Below, piece after piece: positions 26,001 through 38,049 of a stretch of 64,000 nucleotides of DNA. The notes under the pieces are model-generated. The model searched no databases. It worked only from the letters and a program-made list of their open reading frames with translations, and was not told the DNA's origin. The stretch covers positions 124,001-188,000 of the forward strand of contig CANTFL010000017.1 in NCBI GenBank assembly GCA_947650285.1, written 5' to 3'. The translations under genes were made by a program, and so were the position numbers. The DNA is from Hyaloperonospora brassicae (Eukaryota > Oomycota > Peronosporomycetes > Peronosporales > Peronosporaceae). Position 1 is the stretch's first letter; the number at the start of each line of letters is the position of its first letter.

Positions 26001-29000
26001 TGATCGCCTTCAGCAATTGGGTGTGACTCCTGATCGACCTCATTAATTGGGTGCAATTCCTGATCGACCTCAGCAATTGGGTGTGATTCCTGATCGCCTC
26101 CAGCAATTGAGCGTGATTCCTGATCGCCCATAGCAATTGACGTGATTACTGATCGACCTCAGCAATAGATTGTGATTCCTGATCTCCCCCAGCAATTGAG
26201 CGTAATTCCTGATCGCCTTCAGCAATTGAGTGTGACTCCTGATCGACCTCATTAATTGGGTGCAATTCCTGATCGCCCCCAGCAATTGAGCGTGATTCCT
26301 GATCGCCTTCAGCAAATGGGCGTGATTCCTGACCGCCTTCAGCAATTGGGTGTGACTCCTGATCGACCTCATTAATTGGGTGCGATTCCTGATCGCCCCC
26401 AGCAATTACGCGTGATTCCTGATCGCCTTCAGCAAATGGGCGTGATTCCTGATCGCCTTCAGCAAGTGAATGTGACTCCTGATCGACCTCATTAATTGGG
26501 TCCAATTCCTGATCGACCTCAGCAATCGGGTGTGATTCCTGATCGCCTCCAGCAAATGGGCGTGATTCCTGATTGCCTTCAGCAATTGGGTGTGACTCCT
26601 GATCGACCTCAGCAATTTATTGCGATTCCTGATCGCCCATAGCAATTGGGCGTGATTCCTGATCGCCTTCAGCAATTGGGTGTGACTCCTGATCGACCCC
26701 AGCAATTGGGTGTGATTCCTGATCGCCTCCAGCAATTGGGCGTGATTCCTGATCGCCTTCAGCAATTGGGTGTGACTCCTGATCGACCTCATTAATTGGG
26801 TGCGATTCCTGATCGCCCCCAGCAATTACGCGTGATTCCTGATCGCCTTCAGCAAATGGGCGTGATTCCTGATCGCCTTCAGCAAGTGAATGTGACTCCT
26901 GATCGACCTCATTAATTGGGTCCAATTCCTGATCGACCTCAGCAATTGGGTGTGATTCCTGATCGCCTCCAGCAATTGAGCGTGATTCCTGATCGCCCAT
27001 AGCAATTGACGTGATTACTGATCGACCTCAGCAATAGATTGTGATTCCTGATCTCCCCCAGCAATTGAGCGTAATTCCTGATCGCCTTCAGCAATTGGGT
27101 GTGACTCCTGATCGACCTCATTAATTGGGTGCAATTCCTGATCGCCCCCAGCAATTGAGCGTGATTCCTGATCGCCTTCAGCAAATGGGCGTGATTCCTG
27201 ACCGCCTTCAGCAATTGGGTGTGACTCCTGATCGACCTCATTAATTGGGTGCAATTCCTGATCGACCTCAGCAATCGGTTGTGATTTCTGATCGCCTCCA
27301 TCAATTGAGCGTGATTCCTGATTGCCTTCAGCAATTGGGTGTGACTCCTGATCGACCTCAGCAATTTATTGCGATTCCTGATCGCCCATAGCAATTGGGC
27401 GTGATTCCTGATCGCCTTCAGCAATTGGGTGTGACTCCTGATCGACCTCATTTGTTGGGTGTGATTCCCGATCGCCTCCAGCAATTGAGCGTGATTCCTG
27501 ATCGCCTTCAGCAATTGGGTGTGACTCCTGATCGCCCCAGCAATTTATTGCGATTCCTGATCGCCCATAGCAATTGGGCGTGATTCCTGATCGCCCCCAG
27601 CAATTGAGCGTGATTCCTGATCGCCTTCAGCAAATGGGCGTGATTCCTGATTGCCTTCAGCAATTGGGTGTGACTCCTGATCGACCTCATTAATTGGGTG
27701 CAATTCCTGATCGCCCCCAGCAATTGAGCGTGATTCCTGATCGCCTTCAGCAAATGGGCGTGATTCCTGATCGCCTTCAGCAATTGGGTGTGACTCCTGA
27801 TCGACCTCATTAATTGGGTGCAATTCCTGATCGACCTCAGCAATCGGGTGTGATTCCTGATCGCCTCCATCAATTGAGCGTGATTCCTGATTGCATTCAG
27901 CAATTGGGTGTGACTCCTGATCGACCTCAGCAATTTATTGCGATTCCTGATCGCCCATAGCAATTGGGCGTGATTCCTGATCGCCTTCAGCAATTGGGTG
28001 TGACTCCTGATCGACCTCATTTGTTGGGTGTGATTCCCGATCGCCTCCAGCAATTGAGCGTGATTCCTGATCGCCTTCAGCAATTGGGTGTGACTCCTGA
28101 TTGCCCCAGCAATTTATTGCGATTCCTGATCGCCCATAGCAATTGGGCGTGATTCCTGATCGCCCCCAGCAATTGAGCGTGATTCCTGATCGCCTTCAGC
28201 AAATGGGCGTGATTCCTGATCGCCTTCAGCAATTGGGTGTGACTCCTGATCGACCTCATTAATTGGGTGCAATTCCTGATCGCCCCCAGCAATTGAGCGT
28301 GATTCCTGATCGCCTTCAGCAAATGGGCGTGATTCCTGATCGCCTTCAGCAATTGGGTGTGACTCCTGATCGACCTCATTAATTGGGTGCAATTCCTGAT
28401 CGACCTCAGCAATTGGGTGTGATTCCTGATCGCCTCCAGCAAATGGGCGTGATTCCTGATCGCCTTCAGCAATTGGGTGTGACTCCTGATCGACCTCATT
28501 AATTGGGTGCAATTCCTGATCGCCCCCAGCAATTGAGCGTGATTCCTGATCGCCTTCAGCAAATGGGCGTGATTCCTGATCGCCTTCAGCAATTGAATGT
28601 GACTCCTGATCGACCTCATTAATTGGGTCCAATTCCTGATCGACCTCAGCAATTGGGTGTGATTTCTGATCGCCCATAGCAATTGAGCGTGATTCCTGAT
28701 CGCCTTCAGCAATTGGGTGTGACTCCTGATCGACATCATTAATTGGGTGCAATTCCTGATCGACCTCAGCAATTGGGTGTGATTCCTGATCGCCTTCAGC
28801 AATTGAGCGTGATTCCTGATCGCCTTCAGCGATTGGAATGTGATTCCTGATCGCCCCAGCGATTGACTGTGATTCCTGATTGCCCCCAGCGATTAGGTGT
28901 GACTCCTGATCGCCCCCAGCAATTGGGTGCGATTCCTGATCGACCTCATTAATTGGGCGTGATTCCTGATCGCCTTCAGCAAATGGGTGTGATTCCTGAT

Positions 29001-29340
29001 CGCATCCAGCAATTGGGTGTGATTCCTGATCGACCTCATTAATTGGGTGCAATTCCTGATCGACCTCAGCAATTGGGTGTGATTCCTGATCGCCCCCAGC
29101 AATTGAGCGTGATTCCTGATCGCCTTCAGCAATTGGGTGTGACTCCTGATCGCCTTCAGCAATTGGGTGTGACTCCTGATCGACCCCAGCAATTGGGCGT
29201 GATTCCTGATCGCCTTCAGCAAATGGGTTTGATTCCTGATCGCATCCAGACACTGGGTGCGATTCCGTATCGACCTCATTAATTGGGTGCAATTCCTGAT
29301 CGACCTCAGCAATTGGATGCAATTTCTGATAGCATTTATG
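23030..29340. repeat. 30-bp minisatellite, about 210 copies, inside element B pol
   Basis: A 30-bp unit, typified by ATTCCTGATCGCCTTCAGCA followed by ATTGGGTGTG, is repeated in tandem for about 6.3 kb. Variants differ at a few fixed positions (CCTTCAGCA, ACCTCAGCA, ACCTCATTA, CCCATAGCA, CCCCCAGCA). Higher-order blocks recur: the run with ATTACGCGTG then AAGTGAATGTG occurs near 23891, 25537, 26405 and 26825, and a one-base-short variant (CAATTGACGTGATTACTG) near 24070, 25718, 26137 and 27006. Because 30 is a multiple of three, long frames stay open on the minus strand, coding a 10-residue repeat such as GDQESHPIAE in one frame and AIRNHAQLLE in another. I do not treat these as genes. Confidence 0.95.
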
Positions 29341-29408
29341 GGAATTATGACACAGCCGAGTTCGCCCCGCAACCTCCACTGTCCTTGGGGCGTCATACTT
29401 GACGAATC

Positions 29409-30309
29409 TCATGGAAATCGTCTTCTCGTAATTCGTACAGTACCGATGGGTACACTTAAAATTCTTCGATGAATCGAATGTAATCTTTGAGGCTTCCCAG
29501 AAACGATTGCATCGACCGTAAGGAGCGAGGAATCGGTATGTTTACTAATGATCCAGGATCCTTTGGGTTTGCTTCGAATCCAGCCAAAGATACTTGATGA
29601 CCCAGGTAGTCTACCTTGCGTCGTCCCCAAAAGATCTTAGCCAGACTGATCGATAAATTTAATTGATTACACACGTTCAACAATAGTTCCACTTTGTGGT
29701 AGAGAGATTCCCACGATGGGGCCAGTATCAGTATATCATCGATTTATGATCTTCGACCAAGGACCGACGCCTCCATGTCAGAATCCGGTTCCCCGTCGGT
29801 AAACACGTCGATAAGATCTGGTGATCCCGAAATGATCGTAGTTGGACGTGTACCAATCTTCAAATATCCATATAACGTATTGTCGATCGGCCGTTGGTAA
29901 TTTGCGATGCGTTCTTCAATCCAAACGGCATCCTGAGCCATTCAAATAGGCATGATGGTATAATAAACGCCGAAGTTTCTCTGGCTCGCTTCGTCATTTC
30001 CACCACCCAAAAACCACTTGCCATGTCTAAGAAACAGTACCACATGGCTTTATCCATATCCTGCAGCAAGTCGCGGATCAAAGGCATGGGGTAATCCATC
30101 AATCTCGTCAGCTGATTCACCCGTCTATAGTCGATGCATAAACGAATATCTTCTCCATTCTTCTTTATGATCACCACGATCGGTGATGCCCACGGAGAAT
30201 TGGACGAGCGAATTATCTGCGCCGTCAATATTCCCTTAATCAGATCAGCTAGCTTCTCGCGAAATTTGGGAGCGACCCGTTGCACTCTTTGTGCGATCGG
30301 GTTAGCGCC
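29409..30309 (-). pseudogene. pol: reverse transcriptase of element B
   Basis: The RT fingers and palm are at 29860-30285 (VAPKFREKLADLIKGILTAQ, SPWASPIVVIIKKNG, LCIDYRRVNQLTRLMDYPMP, FLDMASGFWVV). The thumb and connection follow at 29456-29692 (VDYLGHQVSLAGFEANPKDP, SMQSFLGSLKDYIRFIEEF). The YxDD box at about 29735-29750 reads stop-I-D-D, so the tyrosine codon has become TAA. The coding match ends near 29450, shortly before the satellite. Confidence 0.8.
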
Positions 30310-32100
30310 TCAGATATCAATATCACAGACCGCTCCACGAGCCGCAGTCGGTAGGGCATTACATTTGCCGATTAGCAGATGGATATTAGCCCATATTAGT
30401 TGTCGCAACTTCTCTTCATCACTTGACAGTGGCTCTCCTGGGTCGCCCACTTGAATGTCTTCTAAAGATATCTCGGCCGCAGGTATAACTACTTCCGGTA
30501 AGATCGCCATGTTCTAATCGACATCCTCGGCAAAGGACTCTCCACTTTCGTTACGATACGTCGGCTCGGTAAGCGGTTCCACCCCCGTCTTTTCTTCTCC
30601 GATCACCACGACGTCATTCCGTTTCACCAGTCGATCGAACTTTTCCTGTAACGCACAATCTATGATCGCACTCCCGTCTGTCTGACAGCGGGACTCTCCT
30701 TGCAGCAAACCGCTGATACCTCACCCGATATCTATTGCATCGACCATATTTCCTTCAGGGTTTGACTCCTCATGCCGATCTTGTGACTGATCACCCCTCT
30801 TGCACCCTTGGGTCGTAGCGATCAACGAATAACTTTCAGTGGTAGACAAATATCTCCCTCGGGCTGCATACAACGCTCTTCTGGGGACCTCGCGATCTCG
30901 TCTGACTAGTTTCTGGACTGTTTATGTCCGTCACCATCCATGGTAGAGATCGCGTCTGGTTGATCGATGGATCGTCTCTGTCACCGATCAGGCTCCTCGC
31001 AATCGATACTCCCTGTCACGGTCGGCGTCACCACTCTGCTAGATTTCTTTGACATTTTTTGCACACGCTCATCGTCTTGCGTCTCGTCATTTGTATGTTC
31101 CGTCCCAAGTGCCTTGATCAATCTTTGATCACTCTTCATAGCGCGATCATTGTTTCCAATCTCGTCTATGTAGTGCATCAAATCTTCGTCGATCACGTTT
31201 TGATCAGGTTGTAACTTGTCAGCACTGCAGTCGTTCGCCTCTTTTTTCTTCACTTCTTGGCGTTTCAATATCTTTCTCGGCGTAATATATGATCGCTGAT
31301 CAACCAATGGCCCTTCATACTTTTGGAGTGAGACTCCTTCTCAATCACTTGTAGCCTCGAACGCTAATGTCTGCCACTATTTATAACGTCTCGACCCCAC
31401 AGACACGTACCCGTGCGATCGGGTTATCGTGTCCTCTACCAACCACAGCCCCAATGGAGTTCCCCAGCGTTATATCACCTCGCGATCACATAGGTTTGTG
31501 AGCTGTAGATAGTTGATCCTGCCAGGCCCGGTAGTCGCAGTTGGTACCCACTCCACGTCTCGTCTTGCCCACAGTTTATCTCTGGGTGGCGCGATACCTA
31601 TCCTCACTTCTGTTGGTTTGCCGGCCGGTATAACCACGTGTCGATCATTCAGGTTAATTTCTTGAATGGTCGATCTGTAAAGTGGCTTACGCCCCGCTAG
31701 ACCAATGCGGACTTCATCGGGTAGACATAGCGTTCCGTCCGCCAGATCCAAGCGAATCACCGCCAGAACCATGAAATCCATACCCAGTATAGCCTCTTGA
31801 CCGACTTGATCACCGACTCATACGTCGAAATAACACACTTGTGAACCGTCTAATTTAATCCTGATCTTCGTGCGCCCAATTGTCATGTATGCATTTTCCC
31901 CTATGCCGACACATTCTTGAGTCTGGCTTTCGTCGATCATGCACCATACCTTAAGAGAAAAGGTGGTGTCGATGATTGACACTTCAGCACCGGAATCAAA
32001 AAGCATAGTGGCCTTCTCATTATTGATCTTGCCAATCGCTTTAGCCTGCTAGAACCACTTTCCAGGGGTGTAGTATTTCCAATACCCACGTGATTTCCCT
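30310..32100 (-). pseudogene. pol: protease and linker of element B
   Basis: Blocks at 31818-32006 (MLFDSGAEVSIIDTTF, QECVGIGENA) and 31470-31781 (MDFMVLAVIRLDLADGTLCL) are the retropepsin region with active-site DSGA. Downstream acidic linker sequence (30310-31307) is poorly conserved and stop-ridden. It matches 4488-5945 of element A. Confidence 0.75.
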
Positions 32101-32317
32101 GGTGCAAGATCGAGCTCCATCTTCACGGCTGAATGGGTGTATTCATCAATTCGTTGCACACTTGAAATCGACGGGAAACAAGTTGAATCAATGCGTATAT
32201 TAGCGATCGGATAGGCCTGACCGTTAACTTCTTGATCATTCGCTTGTTTCTCAACGAATGCATATATGCAGAGCCTAGAACTCTCGGCTCAAAACAGATT
32301 CCATCCTGTAGAGCGTC

Positions 32318-34811
32318 CTAGTTTAACATCCCCTCCGCCTTGGGCGGAAATATTCCTGCGTGCTTGGTAGGCACATACCATTGGTGCATTCGATTGTAGA
32401 GCTTTTCCAAAGGGCACTTGATACTCTCATGCACTTTTCCATAGGCTGTACACGCGTAAAAACATTTGTCCGATGGATTTCCTTTACGGCCGCACTTCTG
32501 GGAAGTCAATCGCTTTCAGCAGACACGATCATTATGCTTGATCGATCCACAGTGAGTGCACGGTTTTGATCGTTCTCCGTGATCGCGTAACTCCTCCCTA
32601 TCAGCTTCTTCATGCGGCATACGATGATCTTGGTTTAATTGCACTAAAGTGGGGACGGTAGTTGCACAAACTCTGCGCCGGTCCACGTCCTCTTCCGATC
32701 TGCTTCGATCCGACTTCAAACTGCTGCTCTCGTTTTCCACCCCAATCGCTTGTACGGCTCGGGTTGATTTTGACGGCACCTGATCAGCATTAACTTTTGA
32801 TCGCTGATGAAACTTTCGTGATCCCATCGACGACGTCGTGTACCGGTTTTCCATCCGCTGATACGCACGCAACGTTTCTTCCATGTCGTTGGCGTCCGAC
32901 AATCCCAGTAGGTTCAACTTTTTCGCTAATTCGCGATCGTCCAGCGTCGAAATAAAATGCTCCACATGTTCACGCCGCGTAGCATGTCTTCCTTCATCTA
33001 TCGCGACCTTGGCTCGGATCGCTGCCATATTCAATCAGTGTAAATACTTCAGCGGGGTTTCATCCGGTCGTTTGCGTGCGTGGTAATACTGTCTGGCATT
33101 TGGCACACCGTACTTTTCATTTTTCACCATGAAACCTTCCAGCAGATCTTTCCACGTGCGACGAGTCGTGCGACTCAGTGACTGTGCCAATTCTGTGCCG
33201 GTCCCGTCAGTAGATCACCTAACACCAGGCGTTTCTCTTTATCTGGTATTTGGTACCTTAGGAACGCCGACTTGACCTTGCTAACCCAGCTTTTGGCGCG
33301 ATCTTCGGCTCGGTTTCTGCCATTGAATTCATTCAGCTCGCCGATCACCGAGAAACAGATACGCTGGGGAGACGGACCTAAATTTATTGAAACTTCTGCA
33401 GGCGCCATTAATGGACGCCTCAGGTCTTCCCGATCGTATTTGTACGGGGTATGTACTCCGTGATCGCCAAATTCTGATTGACTTTGACGCGATCCGACCG
33501 AATTCATCTCCACATTAGGAAAGTATGTCTCTCGCGCTCTAAAAATTTTGATCGCTTGACTTGGGTAGATAGCTTGACAGACTTGACTCAGCTGCCCCTA
33601 TTGGAATTGCTCCATTGCGTTGTCAATGTAGGAAAGCAGATGTCCTTGTAAGACCACTGCGTCATCTCCGGTGGCGCATATAGCTGCCGATCGCGGCTCA
33701 GCCCTGATTCCTTTGGCGCGATCATGTAGATGAGCGGAACCAATGGGGCCTAGTGACATCCGTTGAATGTCGATCGAGGCGTCTAAGTCGAACTGGGATT
33801 CCACTAAGGGATATTGCGACGATCCGGTGTGGTATTTCTTCGTCAGGTCCGCGACCATGGTACTCGCTTGATATTTAATCTTGGCTTTTCCTGCGAGAGG
33901 AATCAGCTTCTCGTACAGCGATCGACATGCGCAGGTAATTTGATCTTGGTTAAAATCCAACAACATTTTCACATCGATCATCTTTACCACAAATCCAGAT
34001 TCACGCAAAAGTCGCATGATCCTATAGATTCCTTCCAGCATGTTTGATTCACTTGCCGGGGTCGATACCGGGCCTTGAATTTCGTCGATCAGTTTTGGCT
34101 TCAGCACTTGGAGTACTAATTCGCTTTACAGTAGATTCTTGAGAATATTCCACTCGTACGTATCGGCCAGTTCTTCATATTGCCATTCTTCTATCTTGAT
34201 CTCTTTATCCACGATTTTGAACGGCTTCGAGATCTTGTTCTTAACTTGATCACGTTGATCGGGCTCGGTCGTTGTTTATTTTACCCTCACAGTCCTCGTT
34301 CGATCTTTTCTCGAGATCGCGGGTGTAACTTTGGGCAACTTTTGCTCGGGGTTTTTTTAGCCGATGGGTTTTCACCCTGCAAACCATGCTTTGTAGCACG
34401 ATCCGCGGTGGTCCCCGATGGGACCTCAGGAGGGGGTCGAGGTTTTTCTTCCAAATCTAGCGATCGATTTTTCTCGTTTATTTTCTTGTCTGTAGAGCCC
34501 CTCCCAGAACTCTGATGAACTGGGAATCTTTAAGGCTCACGCGTCTGTGACGATTCCTTGGCCTTCGACGCTTCCAACTTAGGTTCAGTTTTTATCTCCA
34601 CATGTTCACTCAGGGGTTCACGGTGAAATCTTGAGTCACCAGACGATCCGGGCACGCGCACCATTGTGGTGGAGTGGCGATCGCTCAATTTATTAGTCGA
34701 TCCCAACTCTCCACTGGGGCCCGGACGACCGACTAAAGGAGGGTGTACTCCGGTTCCGTGTTCTTGATTGCCTCCCTCACCTTGTGGACCCGTCGGTGGG
34801 GCAGGTTGCAC
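32318..34811 (-). pseudogene. gag: gag of element B
   Basis: The start at 34811 gives MQPAPPTGPQGEGGNQEHG, followed near 34660 by the TTMVRVPGSS segment shared with element A. Capsid-like sequence lies at 33175-33513 (AEDRAKSWVSKVKSAFLRY, LLTGPAQNWH) and 32516-33034. Zinc-knuckle remnants (CTHCGSIKHNDRVC, CGRKGNPSDKC) precede the terminal QWYVPTKHAG. The frame is broken at least four times. Confidence 0.8.
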
Positions 34812-35672
34812 TCTTCCAGGTGGACTCGTGTCAATGGAAAACTTGACCGTGTTTGAGATGGGGTCGAGGTTCTATCACGGTGTGGAAATCTTCACAACAC
34901 GATCGGGGTCGGCGTGATCACGTGGAATTCGTCACGCGATCACTTGTATGCTTGTGAGGTGCTCGATATGAGTCACCCTGATCTGTAACAGATCGCCTTG
35001 TCCAAATGTAGACCTTGATTCGCGAGCCTTCTGACCACTTGAGCCGTCTCGCGATCTTGGGTCCTCAACGACAAAGGGTTTCCTGCGTCCAGTCGCAGTC
35101 GGGGTGTTGCTTGAGAGATCTTGATCCCTGGCCAAACAATCCAGGGATATCACTTGATTAAAGTATGTAAACCTTTCCTTGACGTCGGGCGGCCAATGGT
35201 CCACCCGGAGGAGAAGTCGAAACGTGTACTTTGAAGCAAATTGAACTCTGTTTAATGTTAACCAATCAAACCCAACAAGCCTGTACCTATCCCCATGTCT
35301 TGGACATCGTTTGCCACATGTCGCTCTCTCTAGACGATAGCGATCTTGTACTTGCGTGGCCCACACCTGGTATACTTGTCTGATCGCGATCACATACCTG
35401 ATCACGATCTCCATCGCCTCCTTGATCGCGATTGCCTTGCTGATAGCGGTTCCCTTCTTGATCGACTGATCGCCAACGTTACCTTCCGCCTCATACCTTG
35501 ACCCAAGATAGCAGGTCCCAACCTGCCCGATCTGATATCCATTTTAGTCTGAATGTCCAATAGACGCGATCTGACCAGATGTGGGACCGGGCAGCCAAAC
35601 GTTAACTGGTTCGGACATAACGGAAATGCGATCAGTTCCTCTACAGCGAATTTCCATAGTCGCTTTACCACA
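34667..35672 (-). repeat. 5' LTR + leader + gag start of element B, right copy
   Basis: This is the partner of 18821-19826. The LTR starts at 35672, where similarity ends sharply at TACCACA on the plus strand. The gag start codon at 34811 lies within the repeat, so the repeat is longer than the LTR itself. Confidence 0.85.
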
Positions 35673-35895
35673 TGAGCACCGTACGCACGACGGCCTGTTC
35701 AGTCTTCGATTCGGCAACGACGCCTAACGTGCTTCACGTTGTTCGTATCTATCAGACTGCAGAAGACGACACTGTTGCATCGCTTTTTTTATGATGGACC
35801 ACCGTAGTGAAATCGACCGGCAGCGTCCCTATTAGCACGATCACTTGTCCCGACTGTACCTACGAGCTGATCCAATTGTACCCCTTTTGCTCAAG

Positions 35896-36039
35896 ATGTC
35901 CTCCTCGCTCCTGTGGTCGTATCTTGTATTCGGATTACTTACACTAGCATCCATAGCGAATCATAATATTGATTTATCGTTTGGCGACGTCTTTACACCG
36001 ATTCCTCCTTCGGTAGCCCCTATTTTGCCGCTCCAGTGA
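35896..36039 (+). CDS. Possible small secreted peptide, doubtful
   Basis: The frame starts MSSSLLWSYLVFGLLTLASI, which resembles a signal peptide (hydrophobic core of about 14 residues), followed by 27 residues and a stop. Just downstream in another frame is a basic, histidine-rich stretch (36077-36307). It could be a decayed effector-like gene, but there is no RXLR-EER arrangement and no homology that I can name. Confidence 0.2.
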   Translation: MSSSLLWSYLVFGLLTLASIANHNIDLSFGDVFTPIPPSVAPILPLQ

Positions 36040-36336
36040 TGCTTATTTTTGTGCTACGATCCTTGATTATTAAAAGATGCTCCTACGACGTGGTACACGT
36101 CTCAAGCGTACCCGTGCGACCGATGGCACCAATGTACGTACCAAGGGCATCAGTAACCATCATGGTGCGAATGAACATCAGCACGTCACTGTTGATCAGC
36201 ATCACCATCGTGCGAGCGTGGAACATGCCCGTATTGTACACCGCCAATTACAACGCTTCGTAGTGGGTCAGATGCCACAACGCCACCGCACGGTCCGCAA
36301 TGTCTAGATCCGCAGTCACGACACCCGTCGTGGACG

Positions 36337-36439
36337 TGCGACTCACCGCGCGATCGGCAATGAGCATAGTTCTAACGAGCGTGGCCGTGCGACTCACCAC
36401 GCGATCGGTAAAGAGCATAGTTCTAACGAGCTTGGCCGT
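36337..36439. repeat. 51-bp tandem duplication
   Basis: A 51-bp unit starting CGTGCGACTCACC and ending CTAACGAGC(G/T)TGGC is present twice in tandem with about four differences. Confidence 0.85.
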
Positions 36440-37861
36440 GTAGTCGTCTGCATTCGGTACTAGCGTCGTCATGCGTCCTTTTTTGTTTACAGGCACTCAA
36501 GCCTGTGATCATTTGGCAATGACTCGGGGATCCCCAATCCGTTCTCTGCTGTAGCAGCTCCGTCTCGGGCTCGTCCAATTAAACGTTCGCACTACCGTGA
36601 TTCTCTTCAGTCAGTATCCAGTATCGAGCGTCCACGTTTAGCCCATCGGCACCAGCTGTTAAAAAAAGCAGCGTGTATTCGACCGACTTGCCGACACTAT
36701 CGATGGAGCTGATCCCGACGCGGACATATTTTAGTGGAAAGAACCGGCTTAAAACAGGTGAAAACCAGTTAGGACTAGGTGAGGAGAAAACAGGTTAAAG
36801 AGAACAATATAATCGTTTCGGTCTTTGCCACCATTCATCATAGCAGCATATGCCCATCTCATTTTTGACGAATTGCGTCAAGCGACTGGACACAAGCAAA
36901 GCCGTCAGTCACTTGTGCGCCGCCCGACAGGTCCGCGTCCGCAGCTACTTTCGCCTTCTTCTCCTGCCAAGCCCACTTTATAAATAACAGCTCCCACAAC
37001 GGCGTCCATGGTCCGACACGCAGCGCCTCCACGTCGTCCAATGACTCGACCCGTATCGCTTTCAGTGATCGTCTCAATGGGAAAGTGGATTAGCGTGCTA
37101 CCTGTCAATGCCGTTCCGAGTGCTCAGAGCAGCTGCAAAGTCCACTGCTTCTGTACCACACTTGCTCGGAGTCACACGATGCAGCAGCAGCTACAGTCAT
37201 TCGTTCTCCTGATCATTGCCGTGGGACGATGTCTTCGGAAAATCGCAAGATAATGACTTGACTGCAGTTTCTCTGACTCGCTTGGAGTTTCCAGGCTGCA
37301 GATCGGCCAAACTCATCTGAAGTCGGGCAGCACGCAGATATGCAAAAGTACATCAGTGACTTGGAGTTCGTATTTACATACACATATATGGCGTTCATCT
37401 CTGACCGGCATTCATGAAGGCTGACGTACCGTACTTCCGTACCCCTACACTTTTTATTGCTCAAAAAAATTCCAAAATACTCTGTGATTGGATACAAATA
37501 CGCTGCTATGATTCTATTCGCTCGTCTGTCGTATGCAAATACTAAGTCAGGTCGAAGAAGTGACGATATTTATCCAAATCATCAGTTTGAAGCAATCAAT
37601 TTAGTGAATCATATGACTGTAGACGTCGATAGATCAGGAATTTATGTGTTTTATCAGAATAGTGTCGCAACGAGTAGTGTTATATGTGGCGAACCTCATA
37701 TTGATGAACTATGAATGCGGTAGGAGCAATGAAAAAGGGTATCATATATGCACCGAATGCCGGTAGGGTTTTAAATTATGTTGAGACGTGTCGGTTTGTG
37801 TACCTTTCATCCTTTCGTATGCGCTCGAATGTTTCGTCTAGAATGATCGATTCCCTTGGGC

Positions 37862-37866
37862 GTGAT
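37862..37866. repeat. Target-site duplication GTGAT (left) of solo LTR
   Basis: GTGAT precedes the solo LTR at 37867 and recurs at 46301-46305 after its end. This is the 5-bp duplication expected of Ty3/Gypsy integration. Confidence 0.85.
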
Positions 37867-38049
37867 TGTAACGGGGCAAAACCTTTGCGTGAACTTAACG
37901 CAAGCGTGAGATGTGCCTGACAAGCGTACACAGGGCAATCGAGAAAGCGGTAGACAAAACAGAACCCGAAAGCTCTGTCTTGAGGGAAAAGTTTAACTGT
38001 TTATTTAATATAGCAATTACGTTAAATATCATCTTTAACTTACTCTAAC
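37867..38049 (-). repeat. Solo LTR related to element C, left part
   Basis: It begins TGTAACGGGG, the terminal inverted repeat of the element C LTR. In reverse orientation it aligns with the end of that LTR (TTGCGT...ACGCAA hairpin, CGTACAC, then an AT-rich stretch), with much divergence. It is interrupted at 38049 by element C. Together with 46041-46300 it makes a 443-bp solo LTR flanked by GTGAT. Confidence 0.8.
38045..38049. repeat. Target-site duplication CTAAC (left) of element C
   Basis: CTAAC directly before the LTR start at 38050 is repeated at 46036-46040 directly after the 3' LTR. Confidence 0.9.

Larger units (their letters stand above)
18821..35672 (-). mobile_element. Ty3/Gypsy LTR retrotransposon B with internal minisatellite, plus truncated second unit
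   Basis: The minus strand encodes gag, protease, RT, RNase H, second RNase H, integrase and chromodomain in the same order as element A and with clear protein similarity to it. The 5' LTR starts at 35672 (minus-strand TGTGGTAAAG) and a second LTR copy starts at 19826. The left copy does not stop at an LTR end but runs on through leader into the first codons of another gag, ending at 18821, so this is a full-length unit followed in tandem by a truncated one. The internal length is inflated by a 30-bp satellite between RT and RNase H. Frames are broken throughout. Confidence 0.8.
35673..37861. other. Intergenic region with no assignable gene
   Basis: This is about 2.2 kb between element B and the solo LTR. 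It has short frames only. It includes a weak secreted-peptide candidate and a two-copy 51-bp repeat (both listed). Other frames (36859-37077 minus, 37457-37714 plus) show no recognisable domain. Confidence 0.5.

Noticed and set aside
23030..29340. CRISPR-like regular repeat
   Set aside because: The 30-bp units are contiguous with no unique spacers, no leader and no cas genes, and the context is a eukaryotic retrotransposon. It is a minisatellite.
28114..29412. 432-codon ORF of 10-residue repeats as a repeat protein gene
   Set aside because: The frame is open only because a 30-bp unit lacks stops in that phase; other frames and the plus strand are also open, and it is embedded in broken pol.
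35896..36307. RXLR effector gene
   Set aside because: A signal-peptide-like start is present but the frame stops at once, and no RXLR followed by EER is placed correctly.
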